Source of the DNA: Christensenella sp. UBA1750
GTDB lineage: Bacteria; Bacillota; Clostridia; Christensenellales; UBA1750
Direction: 5' to 3'
DNA length: 8,167 nt
Assembly (NCBI GenBank): GCA_002315655.1
Contig: DCHO01000066.1
Span: 1 to 8,167, forward strand
Shown here: positions 1 to 5,986 of the stretch, one piece after another
Layout: every line of letters begins with the position of its first letter
Position numbering within the stretch: position 1 is the first letter of the stretch
Program-made: the position numbers and the translations under genes
Notes under the pieces: generated by a model
The model's input: the letters and a program-made list of their open reading frames with translations, nothing else
Database searches by the model: none
Told to the model about the DNA's origin: nothing

Positions 1-48
1 GACACCTTGATTAAAAGTCAAGTGCTCTGCCAACTGAGCTAATGGATC
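1..48 (-). tRNA. tRNA-Lys (TTT), 3' part cut off by the window
   Basis: On the minus strand the gene begins GATCCAT, continues with the D arm (GCTC/GAGC), and has a five-base-pair anticodon stem CTTGA/TCAAG around the loop CTTTTAA, so the anticodon is TTT (lysine). The variable loop starts at the window edge; the T arm and acceptor 3' strand are missing. It is the last visible member of a four-gene tRNA operon, only 5 nt after tRNA-Gln. Confidence 0.93.
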
Positions 49-53
49 ATGAT

Positions 54-128
54 TGGCTGGGGTGGCAGGAATCGAACCTACGAATGCGGGAGTCAAAGTC
101 CCGTGCCTTACCGCTTGGCGACACCCCA
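54..128 (-). tRNA. tRNA-Gln (TTG)
   Basis: The acceptor strands TGGGGTG and CACCCCA pair fully, followed by discriminator G and an encoded CCA at 56-54. The anticodon stem CGGGA/TCCCG encloses the loop CTTTGAC, giving anticodon TTG (glutamine). The T loop carries the usual GGTTCGAATCC. It is the third gene of the tRNA operon, 42 nt after tRNA-His. Confidence 0.96.
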
Positions 129-170
129 ATGATCGGCTCCTGTCGTGCCTGGGAGTGAAGAATACGGGAA

Positions 171-248
171 TGGGGTGAATGGTGGGATTCGAACCCACGA
201 CCCCTAGGGCCACAACCTAGTACTCTAACCAACTGAGCTACATCCACC
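171..248 (-). tRNA. tRNA-His (GTG)
   Basis: The acceptor GTGGATG pairs with CATTCAC (one G-T wobble). An extra G at 248 faces discriminator C, giving the G-1:C73 pair that is the identity mark of tRNA-His. The anticodon stem CTAGG/CCTAG encloses the loop TTGTGGC with anticodon GTG. CCA is encoded at 173-171. It is the second gene of the operon. Confidence 0.96.
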
Positions 249-286
249 ATACCGTACATCGCCTTGGGCGTTTCCGTCAAGGAAAA

Positions 287-363
<77 letters not shown>

Positions 364-400
364 AGAATTCCTTGGGCGGCACTCCCGCTGACAATCAAAG

Positions 401-429
401 ATTATACGCTAACGGCGCCTGTTTGTCAA
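401..429 (-). promoter_or_regulatory. Consensus sigma-A promoter of the tRNA operon
   Basis: The minus strand shows TTGACA (429-424), a 17-bp spacer and TATAAT (406-401), both hexamers perfect. The start of transcription would fall about 30 nt before tRNA-Arg, as expected for a strongly expressed stable-RNA operon. I see no clear terminator for the RiPP operon between the PqqD gene (ends 506) and this promoter. Confidence 0.92.
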
Positions 430-505
430 GCATTTTTTCCAAACCTGTCCAAGTAAATTTTCAGGCGAATTCCCAAAGGAGCTTCCGCAGGGACACGCCA
501 TTCCG

Positions 506-769
506 TTATTCGGTCAGCAGCTTGTTTTCGCGCAGAATATCCACAACCTTGCGGACGCTGTGGCGGAGCTGTTCCTCTGTGGCATCGTATTCCTGCTGCA
601 GGGACGCGACGATCTCCTCCTCGGTCACATCGCTTTCAAGGCATTTGAGAATATCCTGCGTGGTGCCGTTCATGTGCAGCACGCCGCGGAACTCGTCGCC
701 GCAGTCCACGGGAACCGCAATAGGAAAGTCGTCAATGTTCATGACTTCCATTTGATATTTCAGTTTCAT
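506..769 (-). CDS. PqqD-like RiPP recognition (peptide chaperone) protein
   Basis: This 87-residue protein has the size and pattern of the PqqD family, the stand-alone RiPP recognition element that binds precursor leader peptides and presents them to a radical SAM maturase. Visible features are an N-terminal beta-rich half with a VPV...GVLHMNGTTQDILKCL segment (about residues 18-44), then TEEEIVASLQQEY and a final helix ending in LRENKLL, the typical winged-helix layout. It starts at ATG 769, with GGAG seven nucleotides upstream. It is the last gene of the operon, 81 nt after precursor B, so its likely partners are the two precursors and the radical SAM enzyme. The family assignment comes from sequence pattern; binding to these leaders is inferred from context. 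Confidence 0.85.
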   Translation of the reverse strand: MKLKYQMEVMNIDDFPIAVPVDCGDEFRGVLHMNGTTQDILKCLESDVTEEEIVASLQQEYDATEEQLRHSVRKVVDILRENKLLTE

Positions 770-850
770 GTTTGTTCTCCATTATTCAGATTTGCAGCCG
801 ACGGGAACCGCTGACCGCGTGCATACAGAAAAAGGGGATGGAACTAATTA

Positions 851-1015
851 TTAATAATACTCAGTAGGATGGGTATCCGAGCTTGAGTCATAATTATCAG
901 CCCCTCCGCCTCCTTCTTTACAATCTACCTTATTTTTACCAGTACACCCGCTGGTGGAGATGACGCTGTTCTCCAACAGGATGACCTTCAACTCCGCTTC
1001 TTCATACTTCTTCAT
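851..1015 (-). CDS. RiPP precursor peptide B (predicted)
   Basis: This 54-residue ORF has an excellent ribosome binding site (AAGGAGG, 8 nt before the ATG) and is a paralogue of the peptide at 1191-1361. Residues 1-22 are the presumed leader (MKKYEEAELK... ending ISTS). They are identical to peptide A except Tyr4 for Phe4, and the DNA of this stretch differs at only two positions. The C-terminal part is a presumed core with Cys24 and Cys32, a Gly4 run (35-38), and a polar tail with Y42-D43 and S45 ending in TEYY. It has no membrane segment or signal peptide. A conserved leader plus a variable Cys-containing core next to a radical SAM/SPASM gene and a PqqD-like gene is the standard picture of a RiPP precursor. 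The modification and the leader cleavage site cannot be told from sequence. Confidence 0.8.
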   Translation of the reverse strand: MKKYEEAELKVILLENSVISTSGCTGKNKVDCKEGGGGADNYDSSSDTHPTEYY

Positions 1016-1102
1016 TCCGTTTCCCTCCTTTCGTCCATTCCGCTTTGGGAACTTGGTTTTTTATCTTCACGAAGACAGGCTTCGTAAAAATACTTCATAT
1101 TG
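1016..1102 (-). pseudogene. Duplicated, frameshifted remnant of the radical SAM gene 3' end
   Basis: This stretch matches the last part of the maturase gene (1362-1450). It can be read as NMKYFYEACLREDKK in the maturase frame. After that a 2-nt shortening of a T-rich run (A9 on the coding strand of the intact gene) breaks the frame. It has no start codon or ribosome binding site of its own. Its surviving role is probably to carry the AAGGAGG ribosome binding site for precursor B. It shows that the duplication junction lay inside the maturase gene. Confidence 0.82.
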
Positions 1103-1119
1103 TGGCCGGCACACAGACC

Positions 1120-1450
1120 TTCACATTTGCGGCTGGCGGAAACCGACGACCGCGTGCGTGCACACAGGTTTCAGGGTAAAGAATCAATTATTAATCAGCA
1201 CCCTTATGAAAATCGTTTCTACTCTGGTCGTAGGTTCCACCTACACGGGGATCATGACACTTCTGATACTCCTCAGTTGTGGATGCACACCCAGTGCTGG
1301 TGGAGATGACGCTGTTCTCCAATAGGATGACCTTCAACTCCGCTTCTTCAAACTTCTTCATATCGTTTCCCTCCTTTTGTCCATTCCGCTTTGGGAACTT
1401 GGATTTTTTTTTCTTCACGAAGATAGGCTTCGTAAAAATACTTCATATTG
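1120..1450. repeat. Tandem duplication, copy A (cassette with precursor A)
   Basis: This 331-bp partner of 785-1102 covers the true 3' end of the radical SAM gene, precursor A, and the downstream spacer. Matching starts abruptly at TTCACATTT (1120; TTCAGATTT at 785) and ends at CTTCATATTG (1450; 1102), which marks the duplication ends. Homology stops just before the PqqD gene on one side and inside the maturase gene on the other. Confidence 0.88.
1191..1361 (-). CDS. RiPP precursor peptide A (predicted)
   Basis: This 56-residue peptide starts at ATG 1361, eight nucleotides after AAGGAGG. The same frame is open further upstream (to 1418), but that part overlaps the maturase gene and lacks an equal ribosome binding site, and precursor B supports the shorter start. 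Residues 1-22 form the presumed leader shared with peptide B. The core holds Cys25, Cys35, G41-G42, Y44-D45, S47 and D50 and ends HKGAD. The gene overlaps the end of the maturase by 14 nt, so the last maturase codons contain its ribosome binding site, and translational coupling is likely. It lies 175 nt before precursor B. The role as maturase substrate is inferred from context; I do not recognise a named RiPP class. Confidence 0.82.
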   Translation of the reverse strand: MKKFEEAELKVILLENSVISTSTGCASTTEEYQKCHDPRVGGTYDQSRNDFHKGAD

Positions 1451-2748
1451 CTTCTGACTGTTTGGGTCAGGGTCTCCGAGCGCAGGGGGATGCACTCCCG
1501 CTGGCTGGCGCACATTTTCAGCCGCACACAGGACGGGAAAAGAACGCATTTGCCGCAGCGGGGAGTAAGCGTTCTCTCTGCGTAGTATCTGAACTCCGCC
1601 TTATTGGTGATGCCGTTTTCGATGTCGCCGACAAAATGGTCGTTGACGTGGTGTTCGCATTTCCCGATTTTTCCGGATGGGGTAATCAGCACACAGTCGT
1701 CCCCGTCCGCCATGCACTGCACAGAAATGAGGTGCGGCAAAGCCACCTTGAAATGCTTGACCCCGAGAACAGACAGGGTTTGTGCCAGCGGCTTCCACTT
1801 TTCGTGCAGTCTCTCTTCATCCCCTTCGCTGAAATGGAAGGGGTCGCTGCCGCAGTCGTCATAGAGCATGGCGGGGTAGGCATAGAGATTGTCTCTGTCT
1901 TTGAACTTTTCAACCAGCTCCTGCGCCAAGGTCATCAGGTCGTCGGCGTTGTGGAAGCCCAGATTCAAACGGACGTTGACCTTAATGCCGTTGTCAATCA
2001 GGTGCTCGATATTCTGCATCACCCGCTGAAAAGGGCTTTCGCAGGGGTTTACATAGGCTTTGATCTCGTTGTAGACCTTCTCCGTGCCATCCAGCGTAAT
2101 CTGCACATCGGTAAAATTCCAGTCCTCTTTAATGCGCTTGGCAATGCTCTCGTCAAACAGGTAGCCGTTGGAAATCATGCGGGATTTGAAGGGAATGTTC
2201 CTGTCCTTCAACCCCTTGCATATACGGTCAATCTGCCGAATGCCCACCATCGGCTCCCCGCCGAACCATGTGATAGCGACTTCCTTGCTGCCGTGATGGG
2301 TGTCAATGAACTCCACCAGCTTGTCGGCGGTTTCGTCGGTCATATTCTCGTGCTTTGTGCCGTACTGATAGCAATAAAAGCATCTTGCGTTGCAGTTGGT
2401 CGTGGGCGCGATCACATAGGCGTTGATTTCCTTGGAACCGCCGATGGTGCGTAAAATCGTGCGGAGCGTGTCCGCCGTTTTCATATCGTCCGATTCCGCA
2501 CGGACAAGGAAGTGCTTTTTGATGAGTTCATCCATCCACGGGGCATAGTCGCAAGGAAGCGCGGAAATTTTTTGCATTTCCTCGCCGTCCAGCAAAACCA
2601 TCTCACCCGTGACGGTGTTGGCAAGCAGCGTGCCGCCCTCCACGGCTTCCAACAGGGTATAGGTCAGAAGCCGGTAGGTCGCGGATCTGATTTTTCCTTC
2701 GTCCCACAAGCCCGATATGTCTTCGTTCGCTTTGTAAATAATCTGCAT
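1348..2748 (-). CDS. Radical SAM/SPASM peptide maturase (RiPP)
   Basis: This 466-residue enzyme is predicted to use S-adenosylmethionine and iron-sulfur clusters to modify the precursor peptides encoded directly after it. The N-terminal region (about 1-95) includes the LLANTVTGEMVLLDGEE stretch typical of peptide-maturing radical SAM proteins. The radical SAM core has the cluster motif C119-x3-C123-x2-C126 and GGEP (163-166). The C-terminal SPASM region has C352-x6-G-x4-C364, then C398-x2-C401-x5-C407-x5-C413 and C419, which would hold auxiliary clusters. I chose ATG 2748 because AGAGG lies 8 nt upstream; an in-frame TTG at 2772 has no comparable site and a stop lies just before it. An A9 run near the 3' end is prone to slippage. 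The exact reaction (for example thioether or carbon-carbon crosslink) cannot be told. Confidence 0.93.
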   Translation of the reverse strand: MQIIYKANEDISGLWDEGKIRSATYRLLTYTLLEAVEGGTLLANTVTGEMVLLDGEEMQKISALPCDYAPWMDELIKKHFLVRAESDDMKTADTLRTILRTIGGSKEINAYVIAPTTNCNARCFYCYQYGTKHENMTDETADKLVEFIDTHHGSKEVAITWFGGEPMVGIRQIDRICKGLKDRNIPFKSRMISNGYLFDESIAKRIKEDWNFTDVQITLDGTEKVYNEIKAYVNPCESPFQRVMQNIEHLIDNGIKVNVRLNLGFHNADDLMTLAQELVEKFKDRDNLYAYPAMLYDDCGSDPFHFSEGDEERLHEKWKPLAQTLSVLGVKHFKVALPHLISVQCMADGDDCVLITPSGKIGKCEHHVNDHFVGDIENGITNKAEFRYYAERTLTPRCGKCVLFPSCVRLKMCASQRECIPLRSETLTQTVRSNMKYFYEAYLREEKKIQVPKAEWTKGGKRYEEV

Positions 2749-2774
2749 ATCAAGTTCCTCTGAATAACACAAAA

Positions 2775-2815
2775 ACGCATCTTACCCATGCCGGATAGAC
2801 ATGGGCAAAATGCGT
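2775..2815 (-). terminator. Strong hairpin plus T-run before the maturase gene (terminator or attenuator)
   Basis: Arms at 2800-2815 and 2775-2790 pair over 16 positions on the transcribed strand (14 Watson-Crick, 2 G-U), with a 9-nt loop. The minus strand then reads a short T run (TTTT, then GTG). This is the form of a factor-independent terminator. It lies 26 nt upstream of the maturase start and downstream of both candidate promoters, so it could act as an attenuator. Alternatively it terminates the guaD transcript. Confidence 0.6.
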
Positions 2816-2855
2816 CCTTTACTTGCAAATATTCTGTTTTCGGGGTTGGCAAAAG

Positions 2856-2948
<93 letters not shown>

Positions 2949-2997
2949 ATCCTGTCAACCTTTTTCGTCAAATTACAACACGGTTAGTCGTACTTTT

Positions 2998-3025
2998 ATT
3001 ATACAGCTTGTTTTGCGTTTGTAAA
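2998..3025 (-). promoter_or_regulatory. Candidate distal promoter of the RiPP operon
   Basis: TTTACA (3025-3020), a 16-bp spacer and a perfect TATAAT (3003-2998). It sits just after the guaD stop codon. Transcription would start near 2991 and give a leader of about 240 nt that includes the short ORF, the repeat and the hairpins before the maturase start. Confidence 0.65.
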
Positions 3026-3042
3026 TACGGAATTTTACTTCT

Positions 3043-4320
3043 TTACAGAACCTTGCTGCCATTTACAAACTTGCCGACGATGCCGTTTATGTCGGTGGAG
3101 AGATAGACGGCGCGCTCGATGCGCTGCTTTATGGTCATGTCGATGGGAGAAGGGTAGATGGAATCGTCGATGACGACGGCGTCCATGGCATAGCCTTCCT
3201 TAAAGGAGCCGACCTTGCCGAAGAACTGTCCGCCGCCCAAGGTGGCCAGGTAGAAGGCCTCGTCAAAGGTCAAGGGCTTCTTGGTTTCGTCGATGTAGCG
3301 CCAGTACATTTTGCTGACCTGGATGGTCTGAACGATGGCGCGGAACATGGATTCGGACTCGCCGCCCGCCACATCGGAGCCGATGCCGACGTTCATGTTT
3401 TCATCCAGATAGCGGCGGATGGGCGCGATGCCGGAGGACAGGTTCATGTTGGAGGCGGGGCAATGGGCGACAAACACGCCGTTTTTCTTCATCAGGGCGA
3501 TCTCGTCCTCGCCGGAGAAGATGCAATGCGCCATAACGGTCTTGCCTTCGCTTCCGAACAGGCCGAAGTGGTCGTAAGCATCGCCGTAGAACTTCGACCA
3601 GGGGCACAGCTCGCTGACCCATGCCACCTCGCCGGGGTTCTCGGACAGATGGGACTGAACGGGAATGTGGTAGGTGCGCTGAATCTCATTGAGCTCGTTC
3701 ATCAGCGCGTCCGAGCAGGAGGGGATGAAGCGGGGGGTCAAAATGGGCTTGGAGAGCTTGAAGCGCTTCATGGCCTCGTTAATCCAGCCGAAGGTGGAAT
3801 AGGCGGAATCCAAGGGGCCTTTGTCCATGAGCTCGGGGATGGATTCTCTGTCCATGTTGATCTTGCCGATAAAGGTGTCAAGGCCGGTCTGCTCCATTAA
3901 GTCCATGAGCAGCAACGTGGCTTCCCTGTGGCGGGTGGCAAAAATGACCGCACGGGTGGTTGCGCTCTTTTTCATCCGGTCGGCAAAATAGCCGTAGGCC
4001 TTTTTCGCATAGTCCAGATTCTCAAACTTGGCTTCCTCGGGGAAGGTGTAGGTGTTGAGCCAGGGCAGCAGCTCCAAATCCATGCCGTTGCCGCGGAAGG
4101 AGAACTGGGGCGCGTGGATGTGCATATCCACCATGCCGGGGAGAATGAGCTTGTCGCCGTAATCGGTGACGGGGCAGGCGGCATATTCTGCGGGCAATTT
4201 CTCAAACACGCCCGCGACCACGCCGTCCTTGGAGACCAGATAGCTGTTTGCCTTGCATACGATTGTGTCTTTGTTCTCGGAATACAGAATGTTTCCTTTC
4301 AGAATCAGCACGTTTTCCAT
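3043..4320 (-). CDS. guaD: Guanine deaminase
   Basis: A 425-residue metal-dependent amidohydrolase that converts guanine to xanthine and ammonia in the cytoplasm (purine salvage and catabolism). The family marks appear in order: PGMVDMHIHAPQ with metal ligands H67 and H69, the RHREAT segment (130-135), PRFIPSCS (197-203), SHLSEN with H224 and the proton-shuttle E227, MAHC with H265, HCPASN (286-291), and GSDVAGG with metal ligand D316. These match guanine deaminase better than other amidohydrolases such as cytosine or adenosine deaminase, and the length is normal. It starts at ATG 4320 with GGAG seven nucleotides upstream. It follows the lipoprotein gene by 21 nt and is probably cotranscribed with it. 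No purine transporter or xanthine dehydrogenase gene is nearby. Confidence 0.93.
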   Translation of the reverse strand: MENVLILKGNILYSENKDTIVCKANSYLVSKDGVVAGVFEKLPAEYAACPVTDYGDKLILPGMVDMHIHAPQFSFRGNGMDLELLPWLNTYTFPEEAKFENLDYAKKAYGYFADRMKKSATTRAVIFATRHREATLLLMDLMEQTGLDTFIGKINMDRESIPELMDKGPLDSAYSTFGWINEAMKRFKLSKPILTPRFIPSCSDALMNELNEIQRTYHIPVQSHLSENPGEVAWVSELCPWSKFYGDAYDHFGLFGSEGKTVMAHCIFSGEDEIALMKKNGVFVAHCPASNMNLSSGIAPIRRYLDENMNVGIGSDVAGGESESMFRAIVQTIQVSKMYWRYIDETKKPLTFDEAFYLATLGGGQFFGKVGSFKEGYAMDAVVIDDSIYPSPIDMTIKQRIERAVYLSTDINGIVGKFVNGSKVL

Positions 4321-4341
4321 GTTTTTTCTCCGTTCTCTTTT

Positions 4342-5877
4342 TTAGTGAATGAGGGCGGCGATTCTTTCGATGCCTTCGCCGTTAAAGGGATTCTGAAGAC
4401 CTGCGGCGTACCCATTTGCTATGGGGTTGCCGACGTTGTAGACGGACAGGGTATCATGAAGCACGGCGTTTGCCGTGGTTTCATCGGTCTGATAGAGGGC
4501 GTAAAGCTGCAAGCCGTATAGGTCGCCAAGCAGTTCGCCCACGCAGGACAGGGTGCCCATATAAATGTCGCTCTCGGCAAAGAAGTCATAGTCCTCCACG
4601 CTGTACTCGGCACACAGGGAAGCAAAGAGGGCGTTGCGCTCGTCCTGCGACAGTTCGGGCTGGGCATATAACGCGGTGAGCAGTTCCAGCTCCATGGCGG
4701 CCTTGCAGGCATCGGAAGCCATGCAGTTCACAAGGCTCTGCTGCGCGTTGTCAAAGAGCACATCGGACTTGTAGATGGCGGCAGCGGCAAAGGTGCGCTC
4801 CTGCACGGCGTCATAGAAGGAAAGGCCGGAGATGCTCCACTCGGATTCGGGCAGAGCCATGTTGCGGGCGGCCAGTCCTAAACCGCAGAACACCTGCAGG
4901 GCATCGTCCTTCTGCCCGGAGATGATCGCCTTGCCCGCGCTGAAATCGTACTGGTAGAGCATATAGCCAAAGTGAGAGGAAGTCTCGCCCTCCTCCACCT
5001 TATATGCCTTGCCGGTAAGGACGTAAGAAAGGTCGTCGGCATATTCAGGGAAACAGGCGGCAAGGGCGGGGAGCTTTTCATTCCACTCCTCGGCGGAAAG
5101 AGCGGGAACGGAGGATTCTGCCGCGCTCTGCACGGCGGGAACGAGGGTTTCCTTCACAAGAGAACAGAGCTTGCAGATGTCGGAAAGCGCATAGGGCAGC
5201 TTGCTCTGCTCAGTGGCGTAATATTCCAGAAAGTCCGCATATTCCGATTTTTCGGCCACGGCGTTGGAGGCAGAGAGCAGGTCGGACAAAAGCTGTCCCT
5301 GATCGCCGTCGGGGAAACCGTCAGCCAAAGCGGATGCGTAATCGCTCCTTGCGGTGTACATATTCTGCACAAGCGTCTGGGTGTCGCTGTCGGAGAGGTT
5401 GTAGGAGTTGCGGATGGAATAAGGCGTGCACTTGCCCACCTGATATTTTTCCTTCAGCACATTGCTCCAATCCTTGCCCTGCAAAGCGTTCCATGCGGCG
5501 GGCTCATAGTCGGAAAGATAGGTGGAAATGTGTCCCACCATATTGTCGTAATAGACCGTCATGTCGGTGCCGGAGGATGTTATATAGCTCACGAAATTGT
5601 AGGGGCCGACCACATAAATGTAGCCCTCGTGCAGGAACTGTTCGTACAGGGTCTCCTGCCGCTCCTCAGTCATCGCCACGCTTATGTCGGTGGCAAGCGT
5701 CATCATTTCATTTTTCAGGGAATTGTCCGAGGGAAATTCCGGAGACAGGGTATCCATGTCCAGCTCATCGGGTCTTTCTCCCTGCGGGACTTTTTTCAGC
5801 CCTTCTGTGGTGCCGCAGGCGGAAAGCGACAGCAGCGCAAGCACCAGCGCCAACAGCAGCGCGAGTTTTTTCTTCAT
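4342..5877 (-). CDS. Lipoprotein resembling an M3-type (oligoendopeptidase F) peptidase with a degenerate active site
   Basis: A 511-residue exported protein with a classic lipoprotein signal: KKK at residues 2-4, a Leu/Ala-rich hydrophobic core, lipobox LSAC and Cys21 as the lipid-modified residue. It is therefore expected on the outer face of the membrane. The C-terminal half follows the pattern I associate with M3B oligoendopeptidases: DALQVF...GLAARN (326-339) where DVFTLAHELGHA would be, EWSISGLSF (346-354) where the metal-ligand motif SxGLE would be, PELSQDERNALFASL (407-421), and GLQLYALYQTD with a final NPF (455-498). Neither HExxH nor the third ligand Glu is present, so it is probably not an active metallopeptidase; a binding or structural role is possible. 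The fold match is from memory of family patterns and is moderate in strength. It starts at ATG 5877 with a weak GGGG site, and guaD follows 21 nt downstream. Confidence 0.62.
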   Translation of the reverse strand: MKKKLALLLALVLALLSLSACGTTEGLKKVPQGERPDELDMDTLSPEFPSDNSLKNEMMTLATDISVAMTEERQETLYEQFLHEGYIYVVGPYNFVSYITSSGTDMTVYYDNMVGHISTYLSDYEPAAWNALQGKDWSNVLKEKYQVGKCTPYSIRNSYNLSDSDTQTLVQNMYTARSDYASALADGFPDGDQGQLLSDLLSASNAVAEKSEYADFLEYYATEQSKLPYALSDICKLCSLVKETLVPAVQSAAESSVPALSAEEWNEKLPALAACFPEYADDLSYVLTGKAYKVEEGETSSHFGYMLYQYDFSAGKAIISGQKDDALQVFCGLGLAARNMALPESEWSISGLSFYDAVQERTFAAAAIYKSDVLFDNAQQSLVNCMASDACKAAMELELLTALYAQPELSQDERNALFASLCAEYSVEDYDFFAESDIYMGTLSCVGELLGDLYGLQLYALYQTDETTANAVLHDTLSVYNVGNPIANGYAAGLQNPFNGEGIERIAALIH

Positions 5878-5925
5878 CTATATCAACCCCATTTCATAGA
5901 TTATTCATTTTTGCCCCATACAAGG

Positions 5926-5955
5926 GAAATGCGCCGCATCGCTACGGCGCATTTC
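5926..5955 (-). terminator. Perfect 11-bp hairpin after hisC
   Basis: GAAATGCGCCG and CGGCGCATTTC form a perfect stem with an 8-nt loop, 12 nt after the hisC stop. The tail is only TTTCCCTT, so termination may be inefficient. The start site of the downstream promoter (about 5950) lies within the first arm, so transcripts of the lipoprotein gene would carry only part of the hairpin. Confidence 0.5.
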
Positions 5956-5956
5956 T

Positions 5957-5986
5957 ATTATACAGTTCATTTCAGGATTTCGTCAA
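5957..5986 (-). promoter_or_regulatory. Promoter of the lipoprotein-guaD unit
   Basis: TTGACG (5986-5981), an 18-bp spacer and a perfect TATAAT (5962-5957). The -35 lies in the last codons of hisC and the -10 just after its stop. The resulting leader to the lipoprotein start is about 70 nt. Confidence 0.7.

Larger units (their letters stand above)
785..1102. repeat. Tandem duplication, copy B (cassette with precursor B)
   Basis: This 318-bp stretch matches 1120-1450 in the same orientation. From high to low coordinates it contains a copy of the radical SAM 3' end, the ribosome binding site and leader of the precursor, a diverged core, and a shared downstream stretch containing GACCGCGTGC. 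Identity is very high over the leader, moderate in the flanks and low in the core. The two copies are separated by 17 bp (1103-1119). Confidence 0.88.

Noticed and set aside
412..501. Small minus-strand ORF of 29 codons (begins MACPCGSS) between the PqqD gene and the tRNA promoter.
   Set aside because: It has no ribosome binding site and runs through the -35 of the tRNA promoter. The length is within chance, and it shares nothing with the precursor leaders.
1362..1418. Longer version of precursor A with 19 extra N-terminal residues (MKKKKSKFPK...).
   Set aside because: The extension overlaps the maturase gene out of frame and lacks a good ribosome binding site. The ATG at 1361 has AAGGAGG at ideal distance, and precursor B supports the same start.
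1279..2454. Long plus-strand open frame (391 codons) opposite the maturase gene.
   Set aside because: It is antisense to a gene with clear radical SAM and SPASM motifs, has no recognisable domain or ribosome binding site, and is a shadow of codon bias.
2749..2772. Upstream TTG start (2772) for the maturase.
   Set aside because: It lies at the base of the terminator-like hairpin and has no ribosome binding site; the ATG at 2748 has AGAGG at 8 nt.
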